Assembly: GCF_026409565.1 (NCBI RefSeq) | Contig: NZ_CP112881.1 | Location: forward strand, 1,349,501-1,413,500 | Direction of reading: 5' to 3' | Origin: Sneathiella aquimaris | GTDB lineage: Bacteria > Pseudomonadota > Alphaproteobacteria > Sneathiellales > Sneathiellaceae | Length of the DNA: 64,000 nt | Shown: piece after piece, positions 9,091 to 17,692 of the stretch | Layout: each line of letters opens with the position of its first letter | Position numbering within the stretch: position 1 is the stretch's first letter | Translations under genes and position numbers: made by a program | The notes under the pieces: model-generated | What the model was told of the DNA's origin: nothing | The model's input: only the letters and a program-made list of their open reading frames with translations | Databases searched by the model: none

Positions 9091-10233
9091 ATGACAGTGA
9101 AAGAGCCCGGCTTCACCATCGGTATCGAAGAAGAATATTTGCTTGTTGATCCTGAAACCCGGGATCTGGCGATCGATCCGCCAGCAGAAATTCTGGTTGA
9201 GTGTCAAAAGCGGTTGCCTGATCATCAGGTGACGCCAGAATTTTTGCGTTCTCAGTTGGAGATCGGAACACGGGTATGTGCCAATATCACAGAAGCCCGT
9301 GACGCGTTGGGAGAGCTGAGATCAACCGTTTCAGAGGTGGTGGAAAGCTATGACTTGAAGCTTATGGCGGCGTCTACCCACCCTTTCGCGGATTGGCATT
9401 TGCTGAAACATACGGCGAAAGAGCGGTATGATGTAATTGCACAAGATTTGCAGGCGGTTGTCAGACGCCTGATGATTTGCGGGATGCACGTACATTGCGG
9501 TATCGAGGATCAGGAACTGCGGATCGATCTGATGAACCAGGTTTCTTATTTTCTGCCTCACTTGCTTGCGCTCAGCACCTCTTCGCCTTTTTGGCGAGGG
9601 GAAGTAAGTGGCCTTAAATCATACCGGCTTAGTGTCTTCGACAGCCTTCCGAGAACAGGTGTTCCGGATCGGTTTGATAGTTACGGTGAATTTGAACGGC
9701 TTGTCAGCACCATGGTTGAAGCCGGTTCTATTGAAGACGGGTCCAAGATCTGGTGGGATTTGCGGCCGTCGTCCAAATTCCCAACTTTGGAAATGCGCAT
9801 GACCGATGTCTGTTCATTGGTCGAGGACACGCTTTGCATCGCGGCTTTGTATTCTTCCTTGTTGCGTATGCTTTATCGGCTACGCCGGAAAAATCAGCGC
9901 TGGCGTATCTATCCTGCGACGTTGGTTGCGGAAAATCGTTGGCTTGCCCAGCGATTTGGCGTGGAGGGCAGCCTGATTGATCTGGGAATACCGGGGCAGG
10001 TGAAAACCAGCGAGTTGATTGAAGAAATTATTGAGTTGGTTCGTGAAGACGCCGAAGCACTTGGTTGTTTGGAGGAAGTTCTGCACGCACGAACGATCCT
10101 GTCGCGGGGAACATCTGCGGAACGCCAATTGGCGACGTATCATCAGGCGCGTAAAGATGGTATGGAAAACCGAAAGGCATTGAATGCTGTTGTGGATCAG
10201 GTCTTGCAAGAGACGATAACAGGCCTAAACTGA
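9091..10233 (+). CDS. Carboxylate-amine ligase, YbdK/GCS2 family
   Basis: A 380-residue protein of the glutamate-cysteine ligase 2 family (YbdK type). The N-terminal IGIEEEYLLVDPETRDL is the family signature; the conserved SQLEIGTRVC and MICGMHVHCGIED follow at about residues 49-58 and 129-141; WWDLRPSSKFPTLEMRMTDVC is the late active-site block. YbdK-type enzymes have weak gamma-glutamylcysteine synthetase activity in vitro, and their physiological product is unsettled. AGAGG lies about 9 nt before the ATG. The upstream N-acylglutamate hydrolase neighbour suggests a glutamate-linked metabolite. Confidence 0.88.
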   Translation: MTVKEPGFTIGIEEEYLLVDPETRDLAIDPPAEILVECQKRLPDHQVTPEFLRSQLEIGTRVCANITEARDALGELRSTVSEVVESYDLKLMAASTHPFADWHLLKHTAKERYDVIAQDLQAVVRRLMICGMHVHCGIEDQELRIDLMNQVSYFLPHLLALSTSSPFWRGEVSGLKSYRLSVFDSLPRTGVPDRFDSYGEFERLVSTMVEAGSIEDGSKIWWDLRPSSKFPTLEMRMTDVCSLVEDTLCIAALYSSLLRMLYRLRRKNQRWRIYPATLVAENRWLAQRFGVEGSLIDLGIPGQVKTSELIEEIIELVREDAEALGCLEEVLHARTILSRGTSAERQLATYHQARKDGMENRKALNAVVDQVLQETITGLN

Positions 10234-10264
10234 GAACAAATTTTCAAGAGTCCGGGAGCATAAA

Positions 10265-10561
10265 ATGACAGATGAAACTACATTGAAACTGGAAGCCGCA
10301 GCCTTTCGCCGCTTACGAGAGCATTTACAGGCACGGACGGACGTTCAGAATATTGATTTGATGAACCTTGCGGGATTTTGCCGTAATTGCTTGTCAAACT
10401 GGTATCAGGAAGCGGCTGAAGAGGCTGGCCTGGAAATGGACAAGGCGCAAGCCCGTGAAATCGTGTATGGCATGCCCTATGAAGAATGGAAGTCCAAGCA
10501 TCAGGCTGAAGCAACTGATGAACAGAAAGAAAAATTCAAAACCAGCCATCCTGGTCACTAA
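10265..10561 (+). CDS. DUF1244 family protein
   Basis: A 98-residue protein recognised as DUF1244 by the conserved core MNLAGFCRNCLSNWY (about residues 35-49), with two Cys in CRNC, followed by a helix with KAQAREIVYGMPYEEWK. The family is small, widespread in alphaproteobacteria and gammaproteobacteria and without a demonstrated function; the Cys pair could bind metal. The C-terminus is a charged tail. GGGAG lies upstream of the ATG. It lies 31 bp after the YbdK gene and 49 bp before gapR, all in one direction. Confidence 0.88.
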   Translation: MTDETTLKLEAAAFRRLREHLQARTDVQNIDLMNLAGFCRNCLSNWYQEAAEEAGLEMDKAQAREIVYGMPYEEWKSKHQAEATDEQKEKFKTSHPGH

Positions 10562-10610
10562 GATCAGGTTGGTATCTTATCCAAATATACTGAAAGTAAA
10601 GAGGTAAAGT

Positions 10611-10919
10611 ATGGCTGACGTTGGCGGCGTAGCAGCGGATCATTTGCGATCCTATATTGAGCGGATCGAACGACTGGAAGAAGAGAAAAAAGCACTCGCA
10701 GATGACATAAAGGAAATTTTTGCTGAAGCAAAGGGAACCGGCTTTGATGTAAAGGCCATGCGGGCAATTCTACGGCTGCGCAAAATGGATAAAGCCGATT
10801 ATCAAGAACAGGAATATATGATTGACCTGTATAAGCACGCCTTGGGTATGCTTGAAGTTCCGCCGTCTGAAACGCCAGAAGAGGAAGATGATATACCGGC
10901 GGAAGGGGACGCCTTTTAA
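10611..10919 (+). CDS. gapR: GapR-like nucleoid-associated protein (DUF2312)
   Basis: A 102-residue DUF2312 protein, homologous to Caulobacter GapR, which encircles overtwisted DNA ahead of replication forks and transcribing polymerases. The N-terminal long helix LRSYIERIERLEEEKKALAD and the motif KGTGFDVKAMRAILRLRKMD are the diagnostic parts. An acidic C-terminal tail (ETPEEEDDIPAEGDAF) extends beyond the core. AGAGG sits about 7 nt before the ATG. It is the last forward gene before a converging TetR gene, and a structured-RNA candidate lies just downstream. Confidence 0.92.
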   Translation: MADVGGVAADHLRSYIERIERLEEEKKALADDIKEIFAEAKGTGFDVKAMRAILRLRKMDKADYQEQEYMIDLYKHALGMLEVPPSETPEEEDDIPAEGDAF

Positions 10920-10931
10920 AAAATTGGAATG

Positions 10932-11026
10932 ACAGAGGGCGGTGCCGGACCGTAAAGAGTTTCGATATGCCGATGCAGGGCTTGGCCCGTCGTCGCCGAC
11001 TGCCTTTTAATCGGTACTCCCTCTGT
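10932..11026. ncRNA. Candidate structured RNA with a long closing helix
   Basis: ACAGAGGG (10932-10939) pairs perfectly with CCCTCTGT (11019-11026). After a small internal loop the helix continues with GTGCCGG (10942-10948) against TCGGTAC (11011-11017). Inside, CGATG-ca-GGGC-ttg-GCCC-gt-CGTCG (10971-10995) makes a second hairpin. The element fills the convergent gap between gapR and tetR. In reverse orientation it is followed by CATTCCAA and six T. I recognise no known RNA family (not tRNA, SRP RNA or 6S), and the strand is undetermined. It could also be an elaborate bidirectional termination structure. Confidence 0.45.
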
Positions 11027-11096
11027 GACTTGACCCCTGCTTGGGAAGAATATGCAGATGTCGTGAAGTAATGTCTATTGGACGAGAGGGGTGCCT

Positions 11097-11663
11097 TCAG
11101 CTTGGTATTTTATACTGTCCGATGGATTCAAGGGGGCGCGCGGATTGTTCGACTCGGCTAAGTAGGATTGCTCCCTGTATCATCGACATAATGATATCTG
11201 TTTGCTCCATCGCCTTGTCATGTTTCAGGCCATCGCGCGCCAATATGCGGTATAAAATTTTCTTCCATTCTGCAAAACTTGCCTGACCAGCGGCAGTGAT
11301 CAGGGGAGAGCCGGGGGTTTGTTCCAAAAGAACAGTCGAAATCGGACAACCATCCTTATACCCCGATAATGCCATCCAATGAGCCAATTGGTCACTATAC
11401 GCTATCAGAAACCCTTCCGTTGTTGAGGTCTTGTTTTCGATCGTTTGCAAGGTTGCGGTTACCCTTTTGCCGGCGGCGTGAATTGCGGCTGCCGCCAGTT
11501 CTTCCTTCCCCTTTGGAAAATAGTAGTAGAGTGAGCCTTTCGGTGCTTTGCTGACCGCCAGTATTTCTTGAAGCCCTGTAGCCGCGTATCCTTGTCGCCT
11601 GAACAATCGGATGGCGGTTTGAAGAATTTTGGATCGGTTTAGGTTTGCGTTTTGCCGTGACAT
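11097..11663 (-). CDS. TetR family regulator, LmrA/YxaF-like
   Basis: A 188-residue repressor. The N-terminal HTH spans about residues 10-55, with the recognition segment SKAPKGSLYYYFPKGKEEL; the KGSLYYYFPxGKEEL form is typical of the LmrA/YxaF branch. The C-terminal ligand domain includes a DGCPISTVLLE block. The gene diverges from a hotdog thioesterase, and the 78-bp intergenic region holds an 18-bp inverted repeat resembling the operator of this branch. It probably represses itself and the thioesterase; the inducer is unknown. Confidence 0.88.
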   Translation of the reverse strand: MSRQNANLNRSKILQTAIRLFRRQGYAATGLQEILAVSKAPKGSLYYYFPKGKEELAAAAIHAAGKRVTATLQTIENKTSTTEGFLIAYSDQLAHWMALSGYKDGCPISTVLLEQTPGSPLITAAGQASFAEWKKILYRILARDGLKHDKAMEQTDIIMSMIQGAILLSRVEQSARPLESIGQYKIPS

Positions 11664-11695
11664 GTTTATTTGCTATTCATAATATATTTTTGTAT

Positions 11696-11713
11696 TATAG
11701 TGACTGGTCTATA
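11696..11713. promoter_or_regulatory. Putative TetR operator
   Basis: TATAG (11696-11700), 8-nt spacer, CTATA (11709-11713). On the reverse strand it reads TATAGACCAGTCACTATA, close to the TAGACC-centred boxes I recall for LmrA/YxaF regulators. It lies between the divergent tetR and thioesterase starts. Confidence 0.55.
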
Positions 11714-11741
11714 TAACAACAAGCAATAAAATGGAAACACC

Positions 11742-12182
11742 ATGTCAAGAACCGCTCGTTTACCGTCTGGTTTTACCCATCACTTTCGTCAAAGCCGTTT
11801 TACGGACCCCTGGGAGCCGTTGTACTCCCGCATTCTAGAGGATCGTATTCAATTGGCGCTTATTGCAGATGAAGCCCATTGCAATAGTCGTGGTTTCGTT
11901 CATGGCGGATTGATTACTGCACTTGCGGATAATGCAATGGGATTGTCCTGTGCGCATCAATTGGACGATATTGGGGGGCTTGTAACGGTTTCTCTATCCA
12001 CGGACTTTATCGATAGCGGGCAAATTAAAGATTTACTGTTATTCGATACGGAAGTCTTAAAGACAGGGGGACGTTTGTGTTTCGCGCAATGTCTTGTTCT
12101 GGCTGGGGATAAGCCCATTTCAAGGGCGAATGCATCCTTTCAGATAATTCGTAAAAAAGATCACCGAAGAACGGCGGTTTAA
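11742..12182 (+). CDS. PaaI-type hotdog acyl-CoA thioesterase
   Basis: A 146-residue single-hotdog-domain protein. The signature HGGLITALADNAMGL (about residues 49-63) carries the HGG turn and the acidic catalytic residue (Asp) of PaaI-like thioesterases that hydrolyse acyl- or aryl-CoA. It diverges from the LmrA-like tetR and is probably under its control through the 11696-11713 repeat. Next comes a 3-hydroxyacyl-CoA dehydrogenase after about 100 bp, so the context is CoA-ester metabolism. The acyl substrate cannot be read from the sequence. Confidence 0.85.
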   Translation: MSRTARLPSGFTHHFRQSRFTDPWEPLYSRILEDRIQLALIADEAHCNSRGFVHGGLITALADNAMGLSCAHQLDDIGGLVTVSLSTDFIDSGQIKDLLLFDTEVLKTGGRLCFAQCLVLAGDKPISRANASFQIIRKKDHRRTAV

Positions 12183-12249
12183 AGAAGAAACAGTATATTT
12201 ACATTTCGTTTTGGCCATCAAAATGGTAACTCAGGACATGAATTAATCA

Positions 12250-12263
12250 GGGATGAGAATCCC
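12250..12263 (+). promoter_or_regulatory. Small hairpin in the leader of the hydroxyacyl-CoA dehydrogenase gene
   Basis: GGGAT (12250-12254), GAGA tetraloop, ATCCC (12259-12263), 20 nt before the ATG at 12284. The GNRA-type loop would be stable in RNA. A regulatory role is only a guess. Confidence 0.3.
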
Positions 12264-12283
12264 GGCTGTCTTGAGGAAAGAAA

Positions 12284-13600
12284 ATGACAAGAAGTGTGAC
12301 ATCAGTAGCCGTATTGGGCGGCGGAACCATGGGTCTTGGAATCGCTGCAGCAGCTGCAGATGCGGGTGCAGACGTGCTCTTGCTTGACGTAACGAGAGAA
12401 GCGGCAGAGGCGTCATTGGAAAGAATGAAAACCATTCGCCCCCCTGCGTTTGAAAATCCAGCGTCTGCAGATAAAATCAGCCTTGGCAGTTTTGAGGGCG
12501 ACCTTGAAGAAATTGCAAATTATGACTGGATTTGTGAAGCGATCATTGAAGACCTTGAAACCAAACGTAGCCTTTTTGAAAAGCTGGAGCCGCTTCGAAA
12601 AGAAGGGTCCGTTGTATCGACTAATACATCCGGTATTCCACTAAAAGATATCGCAACAGGTATGCCCGAACGCCTCCGCAAAGACATTGTGGTAACCCAT
12701 TTTTTTAATCCAGTGAAAATTATGCGGTTGATGGAGCTGATCCCGGGGGAAGACACTACAGCGGATGTGACGGATGCGCTTGCGGATTTTTGTGCGAACA
12801 AACTGGGCAAAGGCGTTGTGTATGCCAAGGATACCGTGAATTTTATTGGCAACCGAATTGGCTGTTTCTTCATGCTGTCAGGCCTGCATAAGGCACAGGC
12901 AGCATTAAACGCCGGTATGCCAATGGAAAAGGTGGACGCTCTATTATCAAAACCAGTGGGCCTTCCTCCTACCGGTCTGTATGGCCTGATCGATTTGATC
13001 GGTCTGGATATTATGGATTTAGTTGGTAAAAATTTGCAGGTAAATCTTCCAGCAGAAGATGTGGGGCGGTCCTTTACGTCTTTTCCGGATGCTGAACAGG
13101 CGATGTTGGAACGGGGTCAATTGGGCCGCAAAGCCAAAGGCGGTTTTTATCGCCTAAATGTGTCTGAGGATGGAACAAAAACCAAAGAAATTTTTGACCT
13201 GACGGACCAGGTATGGCGGGCTGCAGAAAAGATTGAACTGTCGCCGGTGCATGCTGCTACAGAAACAGTTTTCTTTGGCGACGATGCGGAAAGCAAGCTT
13301 GTCTGGGATATTATGGGGGGCACGCTTCTTTATGCTGCGGATCTTGTTCCTGAAATCGCTGATGATGTTGTTAATATCGACCGCGCCATGCGTTGGGGGT
13401 TTGGTTGGGCAAAAGGGCCTTTTGAATTGCTAGACCAGCTAGGACCACAGAAGGTGATTGCTAAACTGGAAGCACAGGGGCAGTCGTTGCCTGCCATGCT
13501 GGCAGTTCTGAAAAAGGCGGGTTCTGATAGCTTCTATCGCAAGGATGGACAGGAATATCTGTCTCTGGATGGTCACTGGGTTGCCGTTCCTGCAGAATAA
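12284..13600 (+). CDS. 3-hydroxyacyl-CoA dehydrogenase
   Basis: A 438-residue NAD-dependent dehydrogenase. The Rossmann motif VLGGGTMGLGIAAAAADAG lies at about residues 9-27, the catalytic His is in VVTHFFNPVKIMRLMELIPG (about 130-150), and a 3HCDH C-terminal domain follows, with a second shorter repeat near the end (INRAMRWGFG-like: VNIDRAMRWGFGWAKGPFEL). No enoyl-CoA hydratase domain is fused, unlike FadB or FadJ. It probably oxidises 3-hydroxyacyl-CoA in a beta-oxidation-type route. GAGGAAAG lies just before the ATG, and a strong terminator follows, so it is the last gene of its unit. Confidence 0.9.
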   Translation: MTRSVTSVAVLGGGTMGLGIAAAAADAGADVLLLDVTREAAEASLERMKTIRPPAFENPASADKISLGSFEGDLEEIANYDWICEAIIEDLETKRSLFEKLEPLRKEGSVVSTNTSGIPLKDIATGMPERLRKDIVVTHFFNPVKIMRLMELIPGEDTTADVTDALADFCANKLGKGVVYAKDTVNFIGNRIGCFFMLSGLHKAQAALNAGMPMEKVDALLSKPVGLPPTGLYGLIDLIGLDIMDLVGKNLQVNLPAEDVGRSFTSFPDAEQAMLERGQLGRKAKGGFYRLNVSEDGTKTKEIFDLTDQVWRAAEKIELSPVHAATETVFFGDDAESKLVWDIMGGTLLYAADLVPEIADDVVNIDRAMRWGFGWAKGPFELLDQLGPQKVIAKLEAQGQSLPAMLAVLKKAGSDSFYRKDGQEYLSLDGHWVAVPAE

Positions 13601-13632
13601 CGCTTGAAACTTAAAAAACACGTATTAAGTGC

Positions 13633-13667
13633 AAAAGGTCGCCCTAAAACTTAGGGGCGGCCTTTTT
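13633..13667 (+). terminator. Intrinsic terminator after the hydroxyacyl-CoA dehydrogenase
   Basis: AAAAGGTCG plus CCCTAA pairs with TTAGGG plus CGGCCTTTT around a 3-nt loop with one bulged G, followed by T residues to 13667. It is one of the strongest hairpins of the window. Confidence 0.85.
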
Positions 13668-13680
13668 CGATAAATGGAAC

Positions 13681-13974
13681 ATGACGCATTTTTCTCAAGA
13701 AACAGCGGGGTTCGCTGCCCTTACAATCGTCGAATTTCTGATACAGGAATGTGTTCGAAAGGAATACTTGTCCGAAAAGGATGTTACGCGTCTGTTGACC
13801 AGTGCTGCAAGCCGGCACGAAGGACTGGCAGAGGGAGACCTGGAAAAGGTTGAAATGAATATGGATGCCGCGCGTCTTATTCGGACCCTGATGGTCGGTT
13901 TGAAACCGCTATACGCTGCTTCTGGAAACTCAAAAAACGACGATGCGAGAAGTTCATATGCGCCAGGCCCATAA
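13681..13974 (+). CDS. Hypothetical small protein
   Basis: A 97-residue protein of no family I recognise. Mostly helical by appearance: residues about 8-30 (ALTIVEFLIQECVRKEYLS) form an amphipathic helix, followed by EKDVTRLLTSAASRHEGLAEGD and a third helix MDAARLIRTLMVGLKPLYAAS. The C-terminal 15 residues are low-complexity. No Cys and no signal peptide. It lies between a terminator and a converging gene, so it needs its own promoter; the ribosome-binding site is weak (ATGGAAC immediately before ATG). Confidence 0.6.
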   Translation: MTHFSQETAGFAALTIVEFLIQECVRKEYLSEKDVTRLLTSAASRHEGLAEGDLEKVEMNMDAARLIRTLMVGLKPLYAASGNSKNDDARSSYAPGP

Positions 13975-13988
13975 AGTTTCAAGGTATC

Positions 13989-14010
13989 GGAAGGGCGCGA
14001 ACGCCCTTCC
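13989..14010. terminator. Bidirectional terminator hairpin
   Basis: GGAAGGGCG (13989-13997) and CGCCCTTCC (14002-14010) form a perfect 9-bp stem with a CGAA tetraloop. It sits between the converging hypothetical gene and the indolepyruvate oxidoreductase gene. No long T-run follows, so it may act by pausing or as a 3'-end protector. Confidence 0.65.
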
Positions 14011-14021
14011 CAATCTGAACC

Positions 14022-17000
14022 TTATTCCGCCGCGGTTGCCTGCGGAGCCGGGTTTTTCAGCTGGCTCAGCAGGTTACTTGTTTCGGCGTAATAAGTTTTA
14101 ACAGCCGCTTCTTTGACATGCCCATATCCGCGGACTTGCATGGGGAGGGCTGCTATTTCGGTGGCAAGTGCATGATTGGCCGTGTTCAGGTTTTCAATCA
14201 ATTCCAAAATTGTTGTTTCGAAATCGACGATCAGCTGGCGTTCCATCTTGCGTTCCTGTGTTTTGCCGAACGGATCCAAGGCTGTTCCGCGCAGACCTTT
14301 AAATTTGGCGATGAAGCGGAACAGTTTTGCTGTTGCCGGGCCAAATTCCTGCTTGCGCAAATGGCCTGTCTCTGGATCTTTTTTCGCAAATAGAGGAGGG
14401 GCAAGGTGATATTTTACTTTGTAGTCACCGTCCATCATACGATCGACTTTCTCAAGGAAGCCAGTTTGTGTGTGCAGGCGGGCAACCTCATACTCATCTT
14501 TGTAGGCCATAAACTTAAAGAATGACCGGGCGGTAGCTTCCGTCAATTGACTGCTGTTACCAATAACAGCCTGTTCGGTTTTTTGAACAATCCGAACCAA
14601 CTGATTAAAGCGGTCAGCATAGGATGTATTTTGATAATCAGTCAGGAAGGCAATCCGGCGCTGGATAATGTCTTCAATATCTGTTGCTGGCTCTTCCGTA
14701 GTTTCTGGACCAGTAATTTTCTGTACTTCTTTCAGCACAAGGTCCGGGTTATGGGCCATTGCACGCCCCCATGAAAACGCCTTTTTATTTGCGTCAATGG
14801 CAACGCCGTTCAGTTCGATAGCTTTGAGAAGGGAGTCCAGCTCCAAAGGAACGAACCCTTTTTGCCAGGCATATCCCAACATAAAGAGATTAGTGGCGAT
14901 GGCATCTCCCATCAAGGTCGTTGCAATCTCGCTTGCTTCGATCAGATGGCAGGCCTCTTTTCCGACAGCTTCCTGAATATGATCCAGAGTGTCCTGTACA
15001 GGGAAGGGGGCGTCTGGATTTAAGGTAAAGTCCATTGTGGGTGCCGGATGAGAGTTTACGACCGCATGGGCAATGCCTTTATCCAGTTTTGCAAGCGAGT
15101 CATAAGAGCCAGCGACAACCATGTCACAACCAATCAATAGATCTGCGCGACCCGCTGGAATACGAACAGAGTTTATCTGCTCAGGGGTTTTGGCGATATG
15201 AATATGGCTTGTAACTGCCCCGCCTTTTTGCGCGAGACCTGCCTGATCCAGAACTGTCACACCCTTGCTTTCGAGATGGGCGGCCATCCCCAAAAGCGCA
15301 CCGATCGTGACAACACCGGTTCCGCCGATCCCGGTAATCAGAATACGGTAAGGTTGATCCACGCCTTTTAAGGTTGGCATCGGAACATCCTGAGCGGGAT
15401 CGCTTAAGGCACTTTTTTCGGGTTTGCGCAGTTGTCCGCCTTCGATGGTCACGAAACTGGGGCAGAAGCCTTTGACGCAAGAAAAGTCTTTGTTACAGGA
15501 CGACTGGTTGATTGTTCTTTTGCGGCCAAATTCTGTTTCCAGCGGCTCGACGGAAATACAGTTGGATTTAACGGAACAATCACCGCAGCCTTCACAAACC
15601 AGATCATTAATCATGACCCGTTTCGCCGGGTCCGGGAAGGTCCCGCGTTTACGGCGGCGGCGCTTTTCAGCTGCGCAGGTCTGATCATAAAGTAGGATGG
15701 TGACGCCCTCGACTTCGCGCAATGATTTTTGCACGGCGTCCAGATCGTCCCGGTGGTGAAAAGTTGTTCCTTTTGGCCAGTTGATGCTGGACGGATATTT
15801 GTCCGGCTCGTCTGAGACAATCCGGATGGTTTTGACGCCTTCACCGGCAACCTGCTGCGCAATCTGCCAAGGCGTAAGCTGGTCTTCCAAAGGTTGCCCA
15901 CCGGTCATGGCGACCGCATCATTGTATAGGATTTTATAGGTGATATTTGCTTTGGCTGAAATTGCCTGCCGGATGGCAAGCAAACCAGAATGATGGTAGG
16001 TACCATCGCCCAGATTTGCGAAAATATGTTTTTCGTCAGTAAAATGCTGCTGTCCGACCCAAGGAACACCCTCACCGCCCATTTGGGTAAACTCGTTTGT
16101 ATTGCGGTTCATCCAGGTCACCATGTAGTGGCACCCGATACCTGCAACTGCCCGACTGCCGTCCGGAACAACCGTCGATGTATTATGTGGGCAGCCTGAG
16201 CAATAAAACGGGGTTCGCGAGATTTTCGCCGGCGACTGGTTAAGTTGCTGTTCCTTTTTATCAAGGAAGGCGAGGCGTTTTTCAACTGATTCAGATGTAT
16301 AAAAACGACGGATGCGGGCGGCAATTACCCGTGCGACTGTTGCAGGTGTTAATTCACCGGCAGAAGGAAGGATATGTTTTCCAGCATCGTCAAATTCACC
16401 GATAATTCGGGGCCGAATGCCAGTATCCCAGTTATATAACTGTTCCTTCATCTGATTTTCGATGAGAGCTCTTTTTTCTTCAACTACAAGAACTTCTTCG
16501 AGGCCTTCGGCAAACTGACGAACGCCTTGTGGATCCAGTGGCCAAGGCATACCGACCTTGTAAACGGTCAGGCCGATTTCTGCGGCCAGATCGTCATCAA
16601 TACCCAGATCCTTTAACGCCTGCCGGACATCCAGATAGGCTTTGCCGGTACTGACGATACCGAACCGCCGTTTAGGGGAGTCCATAACGACCTTGTCCAG
16701 ATGGTTCAAACGGGCAAATTCACGCGCGGCATAAATTTTGTGTTCGTTGAGGCGCACTTCTTGTTCAAATCGATTGTCGCCACCGCGAATGTTTAAGCCA
16801 CCGGGTGGCAGCTCAATGTCCGGTCGTTTTATCTGAACCCGATCCGGGTCGACATACACCGAGGCACCGCCTTCGATGGTTTCCGACACACATTTAAAAC
16901 CAACCCACAGGCCAGAATATCGGGACATTTCGATGCCGATTAGGCCATAATCCAAGACTTCCTGCACATTGGATGGATTAAGCACCGGCATCATCCAGCC

Positions 17001-17492
17001 AATGAAGCCATGTTCACTTTGGTGGGCAACGGTGGAGGAGACGATTCCATGGTCGTCGCCTGCGAGAGCCAGAACACCCCCAAGCCTGGATGTTCCGTTT
17101 GAATTTGCGTGGCGGAACACGTCGCCTGTCCGATCAACGCCGGGGCCTTTACCGTACCAGAGACCGAAAACGCCGTCATAATGGGCGCCTTTATACATGT
17201 TGAGCTGCTGGCTCCCCCACACGGCGGTTGCGGCGAGGTCCTCGTTTACACCAGGCTCAAAATGAATATGGTTTTTCTTGAGGAGCGGATTGATGGCCCA
17301 GAGTGCCTGATCATATCCGCCCAACGGAGAGCCGCGATATCCCGAGATGAAACCGGCAGTATTTAAGCCAGCTGCCCGGTCCCGCGCTCGTTGCATGAGT
17401 GGTAGCCGCACGAGCGCTTGAATACCGGTTAAAAAAATCCGGCCCTTTTCGAGCTCGTATTTATCGTTGAGTGTAACATCTGCTAGTTGCAT
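14022..17492 (-). CDS. Indolepyruvate ferredoxin oxidoreductase, fused subunits
   Basis: About 1156 residues: a fusion of the IorA-like part (TPP-binding) and the IorB-like gamma part, as is common in alphaproteobacteria and betaproteobacteria. It oxidatively decarboxylates aryl-pyruvates to aryl-acetyl-CoA with ferredoxin as acceptor, in amino-acid catabolism. Visible are YCSGCPHNTS, GIGCHYMV and NLGDGTYHHSG in the TPP domain, then an iron-sulfur region CEGCGDCSVKSNC with later Cys residues. GIGGTGVVTIGALLGMAAH and LDQAGLAQKGGAVTSHIHI mark the gamma domain. I chose the ATG at 17492 because GGAG lies 6 nt upstream of it, although an in-frame ATG exists 7 codons earlier. Confidence 0.92.
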   Translation of the reverse strand: MQLADVTLNDKYELEKGRIFLTGIQALVRLPLMQRARDRAAGLNTAGFISGYRGSPLGGYDQALWAINPLLKKNHIHFEPGVNEDLAATAVWGSQQLNMYKGAHYDGVFGLWYGKGPGVDRTGDVFRHANSNGTSRLGGVLALAGDDHGIVSSTVAHQSEHGFIGWMMPVLNPSNVQEVLDYGLIGIEMSRYSGLWVGFKCVSETIEGGASVYVDPDRVQIKRPDIELPPGGLNIRGGDNRFEQEVRLNEHKIYAAREFARLNHLDKVVMDSPKRRFGIVSTGKAYLDVRQALKDLGIDDDLAAEIGLTVYKVGMPWPLDPQGVRQFAEGLEEVLVVEEKRALIENQMKEQLYNWDTGIRPRIIGEFDDAGKHILPSAGELTPATVARVIAARIRRFYTSESVEKRLAFLDKKEQQLNQSPAKISRTPFYCSGCPHNTSTVVPDGSRAVAGIGCHYMVTWMNRNTNEFTQMGGEGVPWVGQQHFTDEKHIFANLGDGTYHHSGLLAIRQAISAKANITYKILYNDAVAMTGGQPLEDQLTPWQIAQQVAGEGVKTIRIVSDEPDKYPSSINWPKGTTFHHRDDLDAVQKSLREVEGVTILLYDQTCAAEKRRRRKRGTFPDPAKRVMINDLVCEGCGDCSVKSNCISVEPLETEFGRKRTINQSSCNKDFSCVKGFCPSFVTIEGGQLRKPEKSALSDPAQDVPMPTLKGVDQPYRILITGIGGTGVVTIGALLGMAAHLESKGVTVLDQAGLAQKGGAVTSHIHIAKTPEQINSVRIPAGRADLLIGCDMVVAGSYDSLAKLDKGIAHAVVNSHPAPTMDFTLNPDAPFPVQDTLDHIQEAVGKEACHLIEASEIATTLMGDAIATNLFMLGYAWQKGFVPLELDSLLKAIELNGVAIDANKKAFSWGRAMAHNPDLVLKEVQKITGPETTEEPATDIEDIIQRRIAFLTDYQNTSYADRFNQLVRIVQKTEQAVIGNSSQLTEATARSFFKFMAYKDEYEVARLHTQTGFLEKVDRMMDGDYKVKYHLAPPLFAKKDPETGHLRKQEFGPATAKLFRFIAKFKGLRGTALDPFGKTQERKMERQLIVDFETTILELIENLNTANHALATEIAALPMQVRGYGHVKEAAVKTYYAETSNLLSQLKNPAPQATAAE

Positions 17493-17606
17493 CTTCGGCT
17501 CCCATACACACAAATTTACTTTTTATAATATATAAAAAATAACAGCATAATCAAAAAAGGTCAATAGTGCTGACATTTAGAAAGAATATTACCCGTCATA
17601 TTTTTT

Positions 17607-17636
17607 TTGACATTTGTGAGCGATAAACAGTTTATG
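17607..17636 (+). promoter_or_regulatory. Possible promoter of the epimerase gene
   Basis: A perfect TTGACA at 17607-17612 with an 18-nt spacer to TTTATG (17631-17636), within the AT-rich divergent gap. The -35 is good, the -10 poor. Confidence 0.4.
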
Positions 17637-17692
17637 GGGATCAGATATCTACGCTACACTCTGTTGGTTGGTTGCTAAGGAACTCAAAAAGA

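Noticed and set aside
10932-11026. tRNA, SRP RNA or 6S RNA identity for the long-helix element
   Set aside because: No cloverleaf or CCA end, no GGAAGGAAGC domain of SRP RNA, and too short with no large central bubble for 6S.
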